Shown: positions 1 to 10,827 of the stretch, one piece after another
Layout of the letters: every line of letters begins with the position of its first letter
Numbering within the stretch: the first letter of the stretch is position 1
NCBI RefSeq assembly: GCF_032854445.1
Contig: NC_088300.1
Location: 75,569,005-75,633,004 of the forward strand
DNA: 64,000 nt
DNA from: Liolophura sinensis
Lineage: Eukaryota > Mollusca > Polyplacophora > Chitonida > Chitonidae
Direction: 5' to 3'
Program-made: the position numbers and the translations under genes
Notes under the pieces: model-generated
Seen by the model: the letters and a program-made list of their open reading frames with translations, nothing else
Told to the model about the DNA's origin: nothing
The model's database searches: none

Positions 1-655
1 TTATTTTCATAATAATGAGAACACTTCCAAAGTTGACATCAGAAATCTTAAAATGAATACAGTTCTTTCGGGTAATAACGTTGACAATATAAGATTTTTG
101 GTTTAAAACTAAAGGCATTCTTTTAAAACTACTGAATGGGTACGAAATAAAACCTGAACTAAAATAATAAATCAGATATCGTTATTCTTTCCCCTCCCCT
201 TATCTGCCTCTACCCCTCACTCTCTGCAATTTTACTTAGCCTATTATTCGGTGCTCATGCTCCTGCACTTTGGAATGCACGAAAACAATCTGGCCAGGAA
301 GGAGCGAATCCTTTTCCCGCGAGACATCACTAGAAGTTCTGTGAAATAAATACATAAAAAAGATTGCAAGGGTTTGATCTTTGTTTCATCAACAGACCAT
401 AATGCGACTAGCGCAATTATACAAAATTCGATTGTGTATATATAAGGTGTAACCATATGATCAGCTGGGTAATTATTCACAGCGTGTGTCCGGCTAAAGT
501 GTAAGAGGTACATGTATACGTAAATATGCGTAATGCACATCTTTCATCATTTTCGTTTTCTTTTATAGGTCTACATCTATCACCACTGTCTATTACCCTG
601 TAAAAGATCAACAGGAAGGCGCAGTCAACATATTGTAAGCCTATATTATTGCTCC
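1..655. other. intergenic or intronic sequence, no gene seen
   Basis: AT-rich sequence. The longest open frame (minus strand, 98 codons) has no recognisable motif and no splice-site support. I see no RNA gene or clear repeat here. Confidence 0.5.
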
Positions 656-886
656 TTATTCATCCTGGATATGTGAGAAGTACTCACTGTCTTTGTCGGA
701 TTCAGTGTCTGCAATTTCTGGAGTAACGGAACTGTTGTCCTGGTGGTCTGGAGCAATATATTGGGTGTCATAAGGCGTCACAGTAGCAACCCCGGTGTCA
801 TCCAGGGATGTAGTGCATATGTCAGGACCGGTGTCATTTAGGTGGGTAGTAGTGCTAACGGATGCATTGTCACAGTCTGGTGCAAC
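656..886 (-). CDS. candidate terminal exon of an unidentified gene (acidic Thr/Asp-rich C-terminus)
   Basis: A 77-codon open exon, stop codon included, ends at a TAA. On the minus strand it is preceded by a pyrimidine-rich tract and an AG acceptor (just above position 886), so it looks like a last coding exon. The product starts VAPDCDN and is rich in Asp, Thr and Ser, with repeated D-T-G and T-P pairs, and it ends in an acidic tail (SHIQDE). No domain is recognised. A possible upstream exon with a donor near 1057 does not match its splice phase, so the gene model is not closed. It could be a chance open frame, but the acceptor quality and the biased composition favour a real exon. Confidence 0.35.
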   Translation of the reverse strand, partial: VAPDCDNASVSTTTHLNDTGPDICTTSLDDTGVATVTPYDTQYIAPDHQDNSSVTPEIADTESDKDSEYFSHIQDE

Positions 887-3222
887 CTTTTGGAAAACAA
901 AAGAAAAAAAAGCACAAAATAATATTAGGCATGGTACATGAAGCTCTACAAATGATCGTTGAAGAAGGTAGCTCATGCATGTGTGCGAGGAATTTAACGT
1001 CGAGGCAGCTCAATTTTTTAGTGGCCTGTCTAAAAACATACAAAATAAGTTTGTTACCTTGTGTTTTAGTTTTCACATCTGAAAGGTCGAAGCAAGTGGT
1101 CATTTCATAACTAACCTTTAATTACGACATCGTTGTTACTCTTAGTTACTGTAGCGATTTTGTTTTTATGTATATATCTTCTTAACGATACAGATATCCC
1201 AGTTCCAAATCACACCATTTACTACAGGGGAAAGCACAATATTGGTAGCGTGAATCACCCAGTGTCGAACTCTGGAACAATATCTGTATACTGCTGGAGA
1301 CGTTCGCTACTATGGATTCTTTTGAATGTCAGCTCGGTCAGTCCGTGTCATTCAGTAGTATGTTTGGGAAAACCACTAGTTAGCTCTGAACTTCGAATAA
1401 CCAAGAAAAGTCCGATTTTTAAAGTTCAACAAACAGCAGCAACAGTTTTATTAAAATAGAGTGACAGGAGTATGTTGATATATATATAGGTAAAAGTGCC
1501 AGTACTGTGTACAAGCACAACATCTGTACTTCAGATGGTTCAGATAACTGTGTTAGGGATATCTCAGGGAGGTATTAAACCTAGTACTGCTGTGATAGTG
1601 GTATGTCCTACTGGTGTCATATAGACAATATGTCAGCCATGTGTGGGGACATTATCCGTAAATAATACTTTCAGGTCTTCTCTGGGAGTAACAGTTCCAG
1701 AATTGGTCCAGTAATAACTTGGGAAAACGAGTTTCAAATTCTGGGACTCGGTGTCTCACTGTGCTGAAACTGGGAATCCCAGTCCCACGATTGCTCAGGG
1801 GCACTTATGCACAAATTCTCCCAGTATAAATGTTTCAGCTCATACTTGGGAATTATAAAATTTTGGTCCAGAAAATCCCAGTGACAAACTATTGAGATAT
1901 ACTGTCTCAATCATGGTTGGGAATATCAGTCTCACAGCCTGGGAAAGTCAGTCCCACAGCCTGGGAACACTTGTGTCACAATTTGGAACTAGCAGTCCCA
2001 CTGTCTCTAGGTATGCTCTAAAGCTGAAATCCCACTTCAGTGCTGACAACTTATCTAGCTACCACTTCACACTGCTTATATACATGTAAAATACCTGCCT
2101 TAGAAAGCTAACTAGGTGGAAATTTAGATGTTAACACGACGGTGGTCCGAGATCATCTGGGACTAAAAGTGGGAATTTGCCCGGTATTTATAGTCTACGC
2201 TCATAAATATTCATGAGTACCAAGGATGGTACTCAGAGCACTGATTGGCTAATACCAAAGTAACAACATCTGTGTATAGAAATACTATACATGTACATGC
2301 GTATCTAATGTCATGGCACATTTTTCTTTCTTTTTCTTAATAATGGAAAGATGAACAATAACTTGTAGGTAGAAAGGAGATGAGCCTGTGGAGTGAAACT
2401 ATTTACTTTCGCAAATACAAGTTAATGCCCCTTTTGAAACTCTTCAATATGAGTTAACACTAAAGGATGTCGTAAAGTAGACAACCTCGTCTAGCGGCAG
2501 TTCACCCTGAACGACGATCGTGCGCGGCGAAACAACAACAACAACCACAAAAATGATTTAGTGTCTTAAACTTGGTATAAAGGATGTTTTATGCCAAAAT
2601 CATGCCACAGCCAGTGAGTACTAATGTTGTTTTTAACTGGAAAGATGCTGTACGTGGTTTGTTACAGCAAGAATATGTCCAAAAGTAATGGAAACGCTAC
2701 TCGAATTTGTCACTTCAAAATATTAACAATGGCGGATGTTTCGCCAAACTTAAGGTCGCTAAAAAAAAATGTTGTTAGCAACCTAGCCAAACAATATCCG
2801 ATCACCAAGCTTGGAGAGAAACTCCTTCAACATGTCAGTGTATTATACGTGAAATATGGTGTTCTAATTAAGTCATCAAGTGTTAAAATTCTTACGTTGG
2901 AAGGGACAGGGGTCCACGGAAACTGTGTCCTTCAAAAGTTATATTAAGGCGCCAAAAACAACTTGCTCTCATGAGTCCACAAAATATCCTGTCTCTATAT
3001 GTTACAAAAAAATATATATATATTTCAAAATATTCCACAAAAATTCTAATTTAATTTAAGGATATGTCTAATTCATAAAAATTTACATTCTACCGGTAAA
3101 ACCTGTGTCTACGTTATGGACAAGGCAGAAAATTAACCCCTAACCTCCCATGCAATCATATGAAATAATATACTGTCTCTAGCAAAATCGCCACATCACT
3201 TAAAATTTTTCTAAATAGTATT
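887..3222. other. non-coding stretch with degenerate repeats
   Basis: No convincing gene. Positions 1670-2015 hold degenerate copies of a short 'tgggaa...cagtcccac' type sequence. Open frames on either strand are short and lack splice or motif support. Confidence 0.45.
1670..2015. repeat. degenerate short tandem repeat (tgggaatcccagtcccac-like)
   Basis: Several imperfect units alternate 'ctgggaa' and 'cagtcccac' or 'cagtctcac' at roughly 25-35 bp spacing. The motif is partly self-complementary (tggga/tccca), so the single strand could fold. Confidence 0.45.
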
Positions 3223-3573
3223 CTAAATTTTTCCGCAAATTTTATTTGTTAAACTCGCCTTGGCAAACAAGTTCCCGTCTGGGCTTGAGTACTGGACATC
3301 GTCGTCACTGAATATGACCATAACCTGGTCGCAGAACGTGAGTCTTTGCGGACGTCGCTCCGTGCTGTTCGCTACTCTCTTCGGTTTGCCTTGGGGCTGA
3401 CAGCGTTCTGTGGTTCGCACCGGGATACACACGTTCCGATAGTTATGTTCTGCGGCTTTAGCGTTCCAGAAAACGATGTCTTTAAGGGCTTCCATGCATT
3501 CCGCTGAGGAATTTATTTTAATCAATTTGTCAATGAGAAAAGACTGTGGAAGACTCACCAATTTATTGTTCAT
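3223..3573 (-). CDS. candidate coding exon of an unidentified gene
   Basis: An open frame of 116 codons runs to a TAG at the low end. It probably starts at an acceptor inside the frame (a 'cttccacag'-type site gives a first residue at S-F-L-I-D-K). The residues look protein-like: amphipathic 'IDKLIKINSSAECMEAL', then 'VFWNAKAAEHNYRNVCIPV', a basic linker, and 'RLTFCDQVMVIFSDDD'. The R-L-T-F stretch has the shape of a PP1-docking RVxF motif, but this is only a resemblance. An AATAAA on the minus strand lies within the last codons. The phase does not match the exon at 3871-3976 directly, so another exon may lie between them or they belong to different genes. Family unknown. Confidence 0.4.
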   Translation of the reverse strand: MNNKLVSLPQSFLIDKLIKINSSAECMEALKDIVFWNAKAAEHNYRNVCIPVRTTERCQPQGKPKRVANSTERRPQRLTFCDQVMVIFSDDDVQYSSPDGNLFAKASLTNKICGKI

Positions 3574-3870
3574 TGTAATATACTTGTAACTAATGCACGA
3601 AGATCAGGTTTAAATGATTAGCCATTGTCTGCAAAGGATCAAATTGACATGACATAAATTAAATAAATCTAAAATCAATTAAAAAAACATAAATATTTAT
3701 ACTCTCCGACCCGTCACAGCTTTGGGAACCGTTGTAAAAAAACAGTTTTGAAAAACACTTAGTCCAGACGCTTGAGCTGATTGACAAGGGAGGTAACGAG
3801 GGTTCGGGCGCAGGATCAGAAGAACACAAAGACAGAGTAATTATCATGTAAGAATAAAGCGTAGAATTAC

Positions 3871-3976
3871 CATTGACACCTTTAAGGTGTGGTGGCTGAA
3901 AGTCAGTCGGGATTTTGAAGCTGGGGATACGTGGGTAGATGTGGAACTCTATCTCAGGCTTTTTTATGAAACCCAC
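3871..3976 (-). CDS. candidate coding exon of an unidentified gene
   Basis: A 106-nt open exon on the minus strand sits between an AG acceptor and a GTAATT donor. It encodes V-G-F-I-K-K followed by 'PEIEFHIYPRIPSFKIPTDF' and QPPHLKGVN, in phase 0 in and phase 1 out. The Pro/aromatic-rich segment looks like conserved protein rather than random sequence, but I cannot name the family. Its phase is not compatible with the exon at 4610-4696 without one further exon. Confidence 0.4.
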
Positions 3977-4079
3977 CTTTAATAAGAGATTAAAGTTTCA
4001 ATCCGATATGTGAATAACTGCAATAGTGTTAAGGTGCATCAAAACGCTATGGAGACAAAATGTCAATGTTGAAACAAAA

Positions 4080-4425
4080 TGTTCTTCAACACAAGTAAAC
4101 TTTCTGTTTCTTGTCCCACCAGCATGAACCACAAGCAACCACTTTTTTTCTTTTAAATCCTTAAAACCATGAAAGGTGAACGACAAATAATCGGTTTGCT
4201 TCTTTTCTCACCACGATAAAGTGCGACGCAAAAGTAAACTTTTTGTTTCTTTTCTCACCACTGTGCATGTACCACAAGTAAACTTTTTGTTTCTTCTCTC
4301 ATCACCATGGGTCACAGGTAAACCTTTTGTTTAGTTTCTCACCAATATGAACCACAAGTAAACGTTTTGTTTCTTTTCTCACCACCATGAGGTATGAACC
4401 ACAAGTAAACTGCTTTTCTATTTTC
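4080..4425. repeat. 40-bp minisatellite
   Basis: About six imperfect units of 'accacaagtaaactttttg' followed by 'tttcttttctcaccaccatga' lie between the two neighbouring candidate exons. The first units are the most diverged. Confidence 0.7.
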
Positions 4426-4505
4426 CCCACAAGACCGGTAGTAGAGCAATGTTCTGTAACCTAAATAACGAAAATCGAAATAAACCGGGTTTCTAATAAG
4501 CTAAG

Positions 4506-4506
<1 letters not shown>

Positions 4507-4563
<57 letters not shown>
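4507..4563. repeat. (TA)n microsatellite
   Basis: An uninterrupted run of about 28 TA dinucleotides. Confidence 0.97.
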
Positions 4564-4566
<3 letters not shown>

Positions 4567-4609
4567 GCTACTCTGAGGAATCCGACTTACTGCTGAATAC
4601 TTACCTTAC

Positions 4610-4696
4610 CGCGTGCTCTTAGCCTCACGGTTCCATCCAGACGTTCCAGAAGCCGTTTTGAAACAAGTCCTCTAGCGTGACCTCTGACCCCATCAC
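4610..4696 (-). CDS. coding exon of an unidentified gene (joins the 5321-5378 exon)
   Basis: An 87-nt exon on the minus strand lies between a good acceptor (ctgctcttatctag) and a GTAAGG donor. Only one frame is open. It encodes D-G-V-R-G-H-A-R-G-L-V-S-K-R-L-L-E-R-L-D-G, then T-V-R-L-R-A-R, and needs one base from the upstream exon. The exon at 5321-5378 ends with exactly one spare base (T), and the join makes a TGT Cys codon, so the two exons fit in phase. The product is basic and helical in look (VSKRLLERLDGTVRL). Family not recognised. Confidence 0.5.
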
Positions 4697-4904
4697 CTAG
4701 ATAAGAGCAGCATGATTCTGTATCATGACATCCGTAAACCCGACAGGACAAACATGATTGATGATAATTTTTATCAGTACATTGCGCTATGCATTTGTAA
4801 AATCTGCCAGTGCGTGGAGGCTATGGTGACACTCACAGCTATATGTTTGTAGTTATATGTATGCTTGGTGTTTTACGTCGAACTTTATGTCAGCATCTGT
4901 TAGT

Positions 4905-5060
4905 TTTTATTTATTTGTTTGATTGGGTAGTCTTTTAAGCGGTGCTCAAGAATACTTCACATATAAGAGGGCGGCCAGTTGTTGTGGTGGGAGAAAACTC
5001 GGCTGAAACCCACTACCATCCACAGGTTGCCGGCGGACCACCCACGTAAGGCCGGAGAGT
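4905..5060 (-). mobile_element. SINE fragment (tRNA-derived family 1)
   Basis: Shares the body of the SINE seen intact at 63386-63575: 'ttgattgg' tail side, 'ctcaagaatacttcacatataag', 'gcggccag', 'ggtggga', and the 'ccacaggttgccggcgg' segment. It is diverged, and the tRNA-like head is missing or eroded. Confidence 0.65.
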
Positions 5061-5320
5061 TATAACCTGATAACTAATATTAGTACTAGTTAGTTTGTGA
5101 GCGTGGAGTGTAGTTATAAAGATAACGCATACCGGCATCGGTTAGTGTATTATCGGTGATGGCGCTTTTCCTCAGTATTACCATAACAATCATCATCAAC
5201 GTTGTGACCATCCAAGTCAGTTTTCACCATTCCTAATTATTACGTCATTTCACATCATTATCCGTTTCACAGTAACCATTCTTCTACCCGAACTGTGGCT
5301 CTTTATGCACAACAACTTAC

Positions 5321-5378
5321 AGTCAACAACGGGACATCTGTCAAAATCCACGCGGACATTGTTTGCTTCAATCAGTGG
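5321..5378 (-). CDS. coding exon of an unidentified gene
   Basis: A 58-nt exon on the minus strand follows a strong acceptor (gttttatctctttcag) and ends at a GTAAGT donor. It encodes 'PLIEANNVRVDFDRCPVVD' plus one base, and is phase-compatible with the exon at 4610-4696. Together they read ...DRCPVVDC-DGVRGH.... Function unknown. Confidence 0.5.
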
Positions 5379-5930
5379 CTGAAAGAGATAAAACCTTACT
5401 GTAAAAATGGTGGACCAAAACGCCAAGCATGTTTCCTGCAGACGAAAAATTGAGGTATATGTGACATTATATGAAAAGAAATCTATTCCATCAGTTTTTT
5501 TTTTCAACAGACCAATCAATATCTTTGAAACTGACTATAGCAGTAGCCAATTACGTCATTGCACGAGGACATCTCACCGTCACTCTCTAAGTAACTTTAT
5601 TTAACTCCATTTCTGCATGATTTCCTACCATCTTTCACTTGCGGTTCGGTAGGAAGTGTGTAGCCATTTGTGCAATATGTGGCGCTTGCTCTTACGAATC
5701 AGGATAGTTATGTCTTGTCTTTATTAAATGTGTCGGATATACATGTATTCCCTCGATTTAAACCCATGTTGCGCATTTACTTACCCGAGGCCTTAAGTCA
5801 CTTGTATCGAAACTTTCACCACGGGTTTTCGGTAACTTCACAAAAATCCTAATTAAGTAGGCTGCAACAAAGAAGACGGAGTTTCAGTAAGTGGAATATG
5901 TTTATAGTACTGGTATAGTATTGGGATAGG

Positions 5931-6090
5931 TATCGGAACTAAATACTGGATGAAGCGAGGAATATCGGAACTAAAAACTGGATGAAGCGAGGAATATCGG
6001 AACTAAAAACTGGATGAAGCGATGGATATCGGAACGAAACATTGGTTGAAGAGAGGGATTTCGGAACTAAACATTGGATGAAGCGACGGA
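5931..6090. repeat. 32-bp minisatellite at the edge of a coding exon
   Basis: About five units of 'tatcggaactaaaaactgga' then 'tgaagcgaggaa'. Unit starts at 5931, 5963 and 5995 give a 32-bp period. On the minus strand the array begins where the exon ending near 6090-6110 runs out of protein-like sequence. Confidence 0.85.
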
Positions 6091-6259
6091 TTTCTTGTAT
6101 ATGAGATGCCAGTAACAATTGTAAGTTGTCCAAACATTCCAATAAATACTCTCGTTCACGGAAACATAATTCAACCAGAGTCTTACTGAATTTTCCATCA
6201 TCACGTTTGTAATCAACCAGGTAAATGCGACACACAACTTCTCTTAGCCAAGGATCATT
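6090..6259 (-). CDS. coding exon of an unidentified gene (helical, L/R/E-rich)
   Basis: The exon follows a ctttctttctag acceptor and encodes N-D-P-W-L-R-E-V-V-C-R-I-Y-L-V-D-Y, then K-R-D-D-G-K-F-S-K-T-L-V-E-L-C-F, then R-E-R-E-Y-L-L-E-C-L-D-N-L-Q-L-L-L-A-S-H-I-Q. This is strongly protein-like: alternating hydrophobic and charged residues suggest an alpha-helical repeat or bundle. The 3' boundary is not certain because the frame continues into a 32-bp tandem repeat and no good GT donor stands out. It probably belongs to the same minus-strand gene as the exons at 5321-5378 and 4610-4696. Family unknown. Confidence 0.45.
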
Positions 6260-6261
6260 CT

Positions 6262-6300
6262 AGAAAGAAAGAAAGAAAGAAAGAAAAAATAAAAAAAAGA
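6262..6300. repeat. (AAAG)n / A-rich simple repeat
   Basis: A short run of 'aaag' units followed by an A-rich tract, directly upstream (on the minus strand) of the exon acceptor at 6260. Confidence 0.85.
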
Positions 6301-6412
6301 CGTTATTTGAATATCTATCGTTTAAAAACTATGTAGGCTGTCATTGCCTTTCGGGGCCACTAAACAAAGGCTATGTAAAAATCAGTGGGTGAAAGTTGGA
6401 GGCCTTCTATAA

Positions 6413-6640
6413 AGTGAGTGAGTGAGTGAGTGCTTGGGGTTTAACGTCGTTCTCAACAATTTTTCAGTCATATGACGACGAAGGAATCATTAGGGTGCAT
6501 GTACGTGTAATGTGCCTCCTTGTTGCAGGACGGATTTCCACCGCTCTTTTATTTAGTGCTGCCTCACTGAGACGACTTACCGAAGGCAAGTAAGCCGCCC
6601 CGCCTGAGCCATTATACTGATACGGGTCAACCAGTCTTTC
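6413..6640 (+). mobile_element. dispersed repeat, SINE-like family 2
   Basis: Starts with (GTGA)n, then 'gcttggggtttaacgtcg', 'tcatatgacgacgaaggaat', a central 'tgttgcaggacggatttcca' segment and 'gccattatactgatacggg'. The layout (simple repeat at one edge, about 210 bp of unique body) is that of a short interspersed element. I see only one copy in this window, so family status rests on recognition of this sequence type from bivalve genomes. Confidence 0.5.
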
Positions 6641-6742
6641 TATAAAGAGAATTTAACGCTCAACTCCATAAAAATTTCTTCAGACTGCTACCAGATAGTA
6701 ACAGAGCTTGAGGTCAAAAGACAAAAGGTCAATGAGGATATG

Positions 6743-6746
6743 GGAA

Positions 6747-6778
<32 letters not shown>

Positions 6779-6826
6779 GAATAAATAAATAATGAATAAA
6801 TAAATAATGAATAAATAAATAAAAAA
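6743..6826. repeat. (AAAT)n microsatellite
   Basis: Runs of 'aaat' units with interspersed 'aatg' variants. Confidence 0.9.
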
Positions 6827-7029
6827 TACCCCAAGCAGCCTGGCGTGTTCCTGTCGTAGAATAGAAGTGGGCAGGATCCCTTTAGGGTGCCAAATCCTGG
6901 CCTCCAGGCACAGGTCAGACCTACTAGGGAAGGCCCCCAGACTGGCTAGGAAGGGGCCGGTCCAGACGGTCGTGAAGACTGGGCTGTATCCCCACGGACC
7001 ATCTCCAAATTCCACTCGGAAATCTGGAA

Positions 7030-8960
7030 TATATGCAAGGCACGTGTACTACACACGTCAGGGTGAAGGCCCGGGTACTAAATAGATGTGTTAGGGTGAA
7101 GGCCCGGGGACTAAGAAAACATGTCAAGGTGAAGGCCTGGGGACTAAATATACTTCTCAAAATGAAGGCACGGGAACTAAACAGACATGTCAGGATGAAG
7201 GCCCGGGGACTAAACAGACATGTCAGGTACGGGGGGCACGTGTTAGGGTGGAGGCAGGAGGATTAAACTGGACATGTCAGGGTGAAGGCACTCGGACTAA
7301 ACTGAACATGATAGGGTGAAGGCACGGGGATTAAGCAGACTGTCAGGGTGAAGGCACGGATACTAAATAGACATGTCAGGATGAAGGCACGGGGACTAAG
7401 CTTGACACGTTAGGGTGAAGGCACGGGGACAAAACAGACATGTCGTGGTGAAGACCCGGGAACCAAATAGACATGCAAGGCAGGTAGACAAAAATACATA
7501 TCAGGCTGAAGGCACAAGGACCACACGTAACAGGGTGAAGGCACGGGGACCAAATAGGCATGTCAGTGGGGAGGAAAAGGGGCTAAATAGACACGTCAGG
7601 GGGGAGGCACAGTGGCTAAATGGAAATGACAGTGTGAAGGCACGGGGACTAAATAGACATGTAACAGTGCAAGCACGGGGACTAAATAAACATATCAGAG
7701 AGAAGGCATAAGGATTAATAGATATATCAGGACGAGGCACGAGGGCTAAATAGACATGTCAAGGGGAAGGCACGTGGACTAAATAGACATATCGGGGAGA
7801 AGGCAGGAGGGCTAAATAGACATGTCAGGGTGAAGGCACGGAGACTAAACAGACATAACTGGATGAAGACAAGAAGACTAAATGGACATTTCAGTGTGAA
7901 GGCTCGTGAACTAAACCGACATACCAGAGTGAAGGCATGAGGATTAAAGAAACTTGTCAGAATGAAGGCACGGGTACTAAGCTTGACACGTTAAGGTGAA
8001 GGCACGGGGACAAAACAGACATGTCCGGGTGAAGACTTGGGGACCAAATAGACATATCAGGGTGAAGGCACGAGGACCACACATAACAGGCTGAAGGCAC
8101 GCGGATCAAATAAGCGTGTCAGCGAGGAGGAACGGGGCCTAATTAGACATGTCAAGGGGTAGGCACGGGGACTAAACAGACAAGATTGGGTGAAGGCAAG
8201 ACGACTAAACAGCCATGCCAGGGTGGAGGCAAGACGACTAAACAGCCATGCCAGGGTGAAGGCAAGAGGACTAAACAGCTATGCCAGGGTGAAGGCAAGA
8301 GGACTAGATAGACGTATCTGTAAGAAGACACCCGGACTTAACTCGACCAGTTAAAGTGACGACTGAGCAGCCATGCCAGGGGGAAGGCAAGACCACTAAA
8401 CAGCTATGCCAGTGTGAAGGCAAAAGGTATAAACAGCCATGCCAGGGTGAAGACAAAACGGCTAAACAGCCATGCCAGAATGAAGGCAAGAGGACTAGAT
8501 AGACATGCCAGGGGGAAGGCAAGAGGACTAAACAGACATGCCAGGGGGGAGGCAAGAGGTATAAACATACATGTCAGGGTGAAGGTGCGGAGACTAAACA
8601 GGGTGAAGGCGATGGGACTAAACAGACATGCTAGGGTGAAGGCAAGAGGACTAAACAGCTATGTCAGGGTGAAGGCAAGAGGGTTAGCCATGCCAGGGTG
8701 TAGGCAAGAGGGCTGAACAGCCATGCCAGGGCGAAGGCAAGAGGACTAAATAGACATATCAGAGAGAAGGCACGAGGACTAAACTGGACCTGTTAGGATG
8801 AAGGCACGAGGATTAAATAGACAAGTCAGGTGTAGGCAAGAGGACTAGATAGGCATGTCAAGGTGAAGTCACGCCAACTAATAATATATTAAGTCTTAAT
8901 GCATACGTCAGGGTGAAGGCACGGGGACTAAATATACTTAAATATGTGATTGCACGGGGA
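7030..8960. repeat. 33-bp minisatellite array, about 55-60 units
   Basis: The consensus unit is close to 'agacatgtcagggtgaaggc' plus 'acggggactaaat'. The left part (7.03-8.1 kb) is dominated by an 'acggggactaaatagacatgtc' type, and the right part (8.17-8.75 kb) by a 'caagaggactaaacagccatgcc' type, so the array has grown in at least two phases. Because 33 is a multiple of three, one frame can stay open and spells RHVRVKARGLN-type peptides. Indels interrupt that frame many times, so I read the array as non-coding. Confidence 0.9.
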
Positions 8961-9195
8961 CACAGTAAATATGCTGGGTGGCGGCACAGGAATTCATGAA
9001 AATTAATAGTAATGTATAGTTACATTGTGGTTTTATAGAGAGAGAAAATTGGAAGTTTATATCCCATGTATAGACTATACACGCATAAGCATACATACAG
9101 CGATATGGATAAAGGTTATGTGGAGCTTAATCAACCGGACGTAGTTCATAAATAGTCTATTACCAAATAATATGTACACAGAAGAAGATTCCTTA

Positions 9196-9267
9196 CCATC
9201 CGATTTCCTGAACTGGGGGTAATCACCGTTACTTTCGTGCTCCGTGCCCTCTTTTGGACTTGTCATG
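9196..9267 (-). CDS. candidate first coding exon of an unidentified gene
   Basis: On the minus strand an ATG opens 'MTSPKEGTEHESNGDYPQFR' and KSDG, ending at a GTAAGG donor (phase 1). An AG lies 5' of it (ttgcactgacag). It is short and hydrophilic. It could be the N-terminus of the gene whose exons lie at 4.6-6.3 kb, with non-coding first exons in the CRE-rich segments at 10.3 and 10.8 kb. That linkage is inference and is not supported by a full chain of phases. Confidence 0.3.
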
Positions 9268-9996
9268 ATCATTAATCTGTCAGTGCAAAATAAATTCATA
9301 GGACATGTTTTTTCATATAATCAGCTTGTGGTGTGCTGTTAGAGCTGAACAGTGGTAAGAAATACAGTAACAGATGAAATAACAAAGAAAGGCTCGGAAG
9401 ATCTATAATTATATGGACGAAATGTATATGTTATACATTTGTATCACAATGAAAGCGTATATGGGCTTCAAATTACATTCGCCTCCTGGAAAGCTAGGCA
9501 ACGTAGGAAATGCTTGGATGTCTTACTCTCTACAAAATGACAAGAGGATACACATTAATTGTAACAGCTTTGTACATGAACATTAATGTGTATCTTGCAT
9601 ATACATCATCTTTGTATACCGGTATCTACACATTTAATGTGTACAAAAGTGTGTACCGGTGATACACATCTTGTTTACATCGCGGGCTACACAAAACTAT
9701 ACACATTTGCTTCTTGAGAGTAGTGCATAAATATTTCCTGGACAATTGGTTACACGAAGAGAATCGTGCATCACCTAATGAAAAGCTTGTTATATGACCA
9801 CCGATGATCAGCTGAAGACAAATTTGAAAATGAACGAGTGATCAACAATGTATACCGTTACTTGTATATAGGTATGCCCCACAACTATCTACGAATAACG
9901 TGCTGGCTGTTAGAATGAATAGAGTTTTGGGGTGTGGGGTGTGGTACTTACATTTAACATGTACAAATGGAAGGGGATGGAGAATAAGTGGTTGTC

Positions 9997-10018
9997 GGGG
10001 GGGGGGAGGGGGAGGGGG
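9997..10018 (+). other. G-run, potential G-quadruplex
   Basis: A run of ten Gs is followed by two runs of five Gs separated by single A residues. The ten-G run can supply two G-tracts, so four tracts are available on the plus strand. Confidence 0.55.
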
Positions 10019-10344
10019 CGAAAAGAGTGCTCCAGATTTAATGGTCGCCATACATGCAGAAGAGTTAACGTGTCTACATAGAGGATATGCCGGGAATAAC
10101 GGAGTAGAGTATGGTCAAAATCAATGTATAAGGAGTTAATCCTAATTGAAAGTGACCGGCGGGTTTCTAGTTTGTAACGGAGACATTTCACTTATACAAG
10201 ACAAATAAATTTTAAAGTGGAATTTTGTCGCGTTAATAATTTATAGGCCTAAACCAGTTAATAACTCGATATAATGACAGAACTAAAAGGCTATATAATT
10301 GTAATAATTTCGTACTTTCCGGGTGAAGGATGGGAGGTAGAAGC

Positions 10345-10500
10345 ATGCAAAGAACTTACCAATCTTATTCGCCATTTAAAAGACGTCAACACCCGAAATG
10401 ACGTTGTCATAGACGAAGCACAATGGTGTGACGTCAAGCACAAAAACTGACGTGACGTTTCAGTCAAGGAGATTAACGAGAGAACCCAAAGAGGAACTAG
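10345..10500 (-). promoter_or_regulatory. TGACGT-rich promoter-like segment, copy 1
   Basis: Contains several TGACGT or GACGTCA cores (CRE/ATF half and full sites) in about 90 bp. It lies just upstream, on the minus strand, of an exon-like stretch that ends in GTAAGTTC. Similar order and spacing recur at 10828-10960 and 14985-15090. Promoter role is inferred. Confidence 0.4.
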
Positions 10501-10827
10501 TAATACCGCTACGTAAATGTGAACACGATTGGGTCACCAATGAATGGTTGGTTGGTTATTTGAAATATGGGCGAATGTGAGAATTTATATTCTTCATGGA
10601 AAGAACACGGCGAAAACAAGGACAGGCGTGAATGGAAGCATGCATCGTAACTAGAGTGTACACACAATGTGAAAATAAGATGCATTTAGGCTATGTAGCT
10701 GCAGAGAGCAAATTGCAATAAATGCAGGACTTTCTAAGGCGTTACGAAAAGATCATCTAAATACAGAAAAATTGTGGATAGTATAGGGCCTTTTGATAAA
10801 CATAGTTTAAAGTATCATATAGAACTT

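Noticed and set aside
4608-4700. Direct splicing of the 4610-4696 exon to the 3871-3976 exon
   Set aside because: The phases conflict (phase 1 out against phase 0 in), so at least one exon is missing or they belong to different genes.
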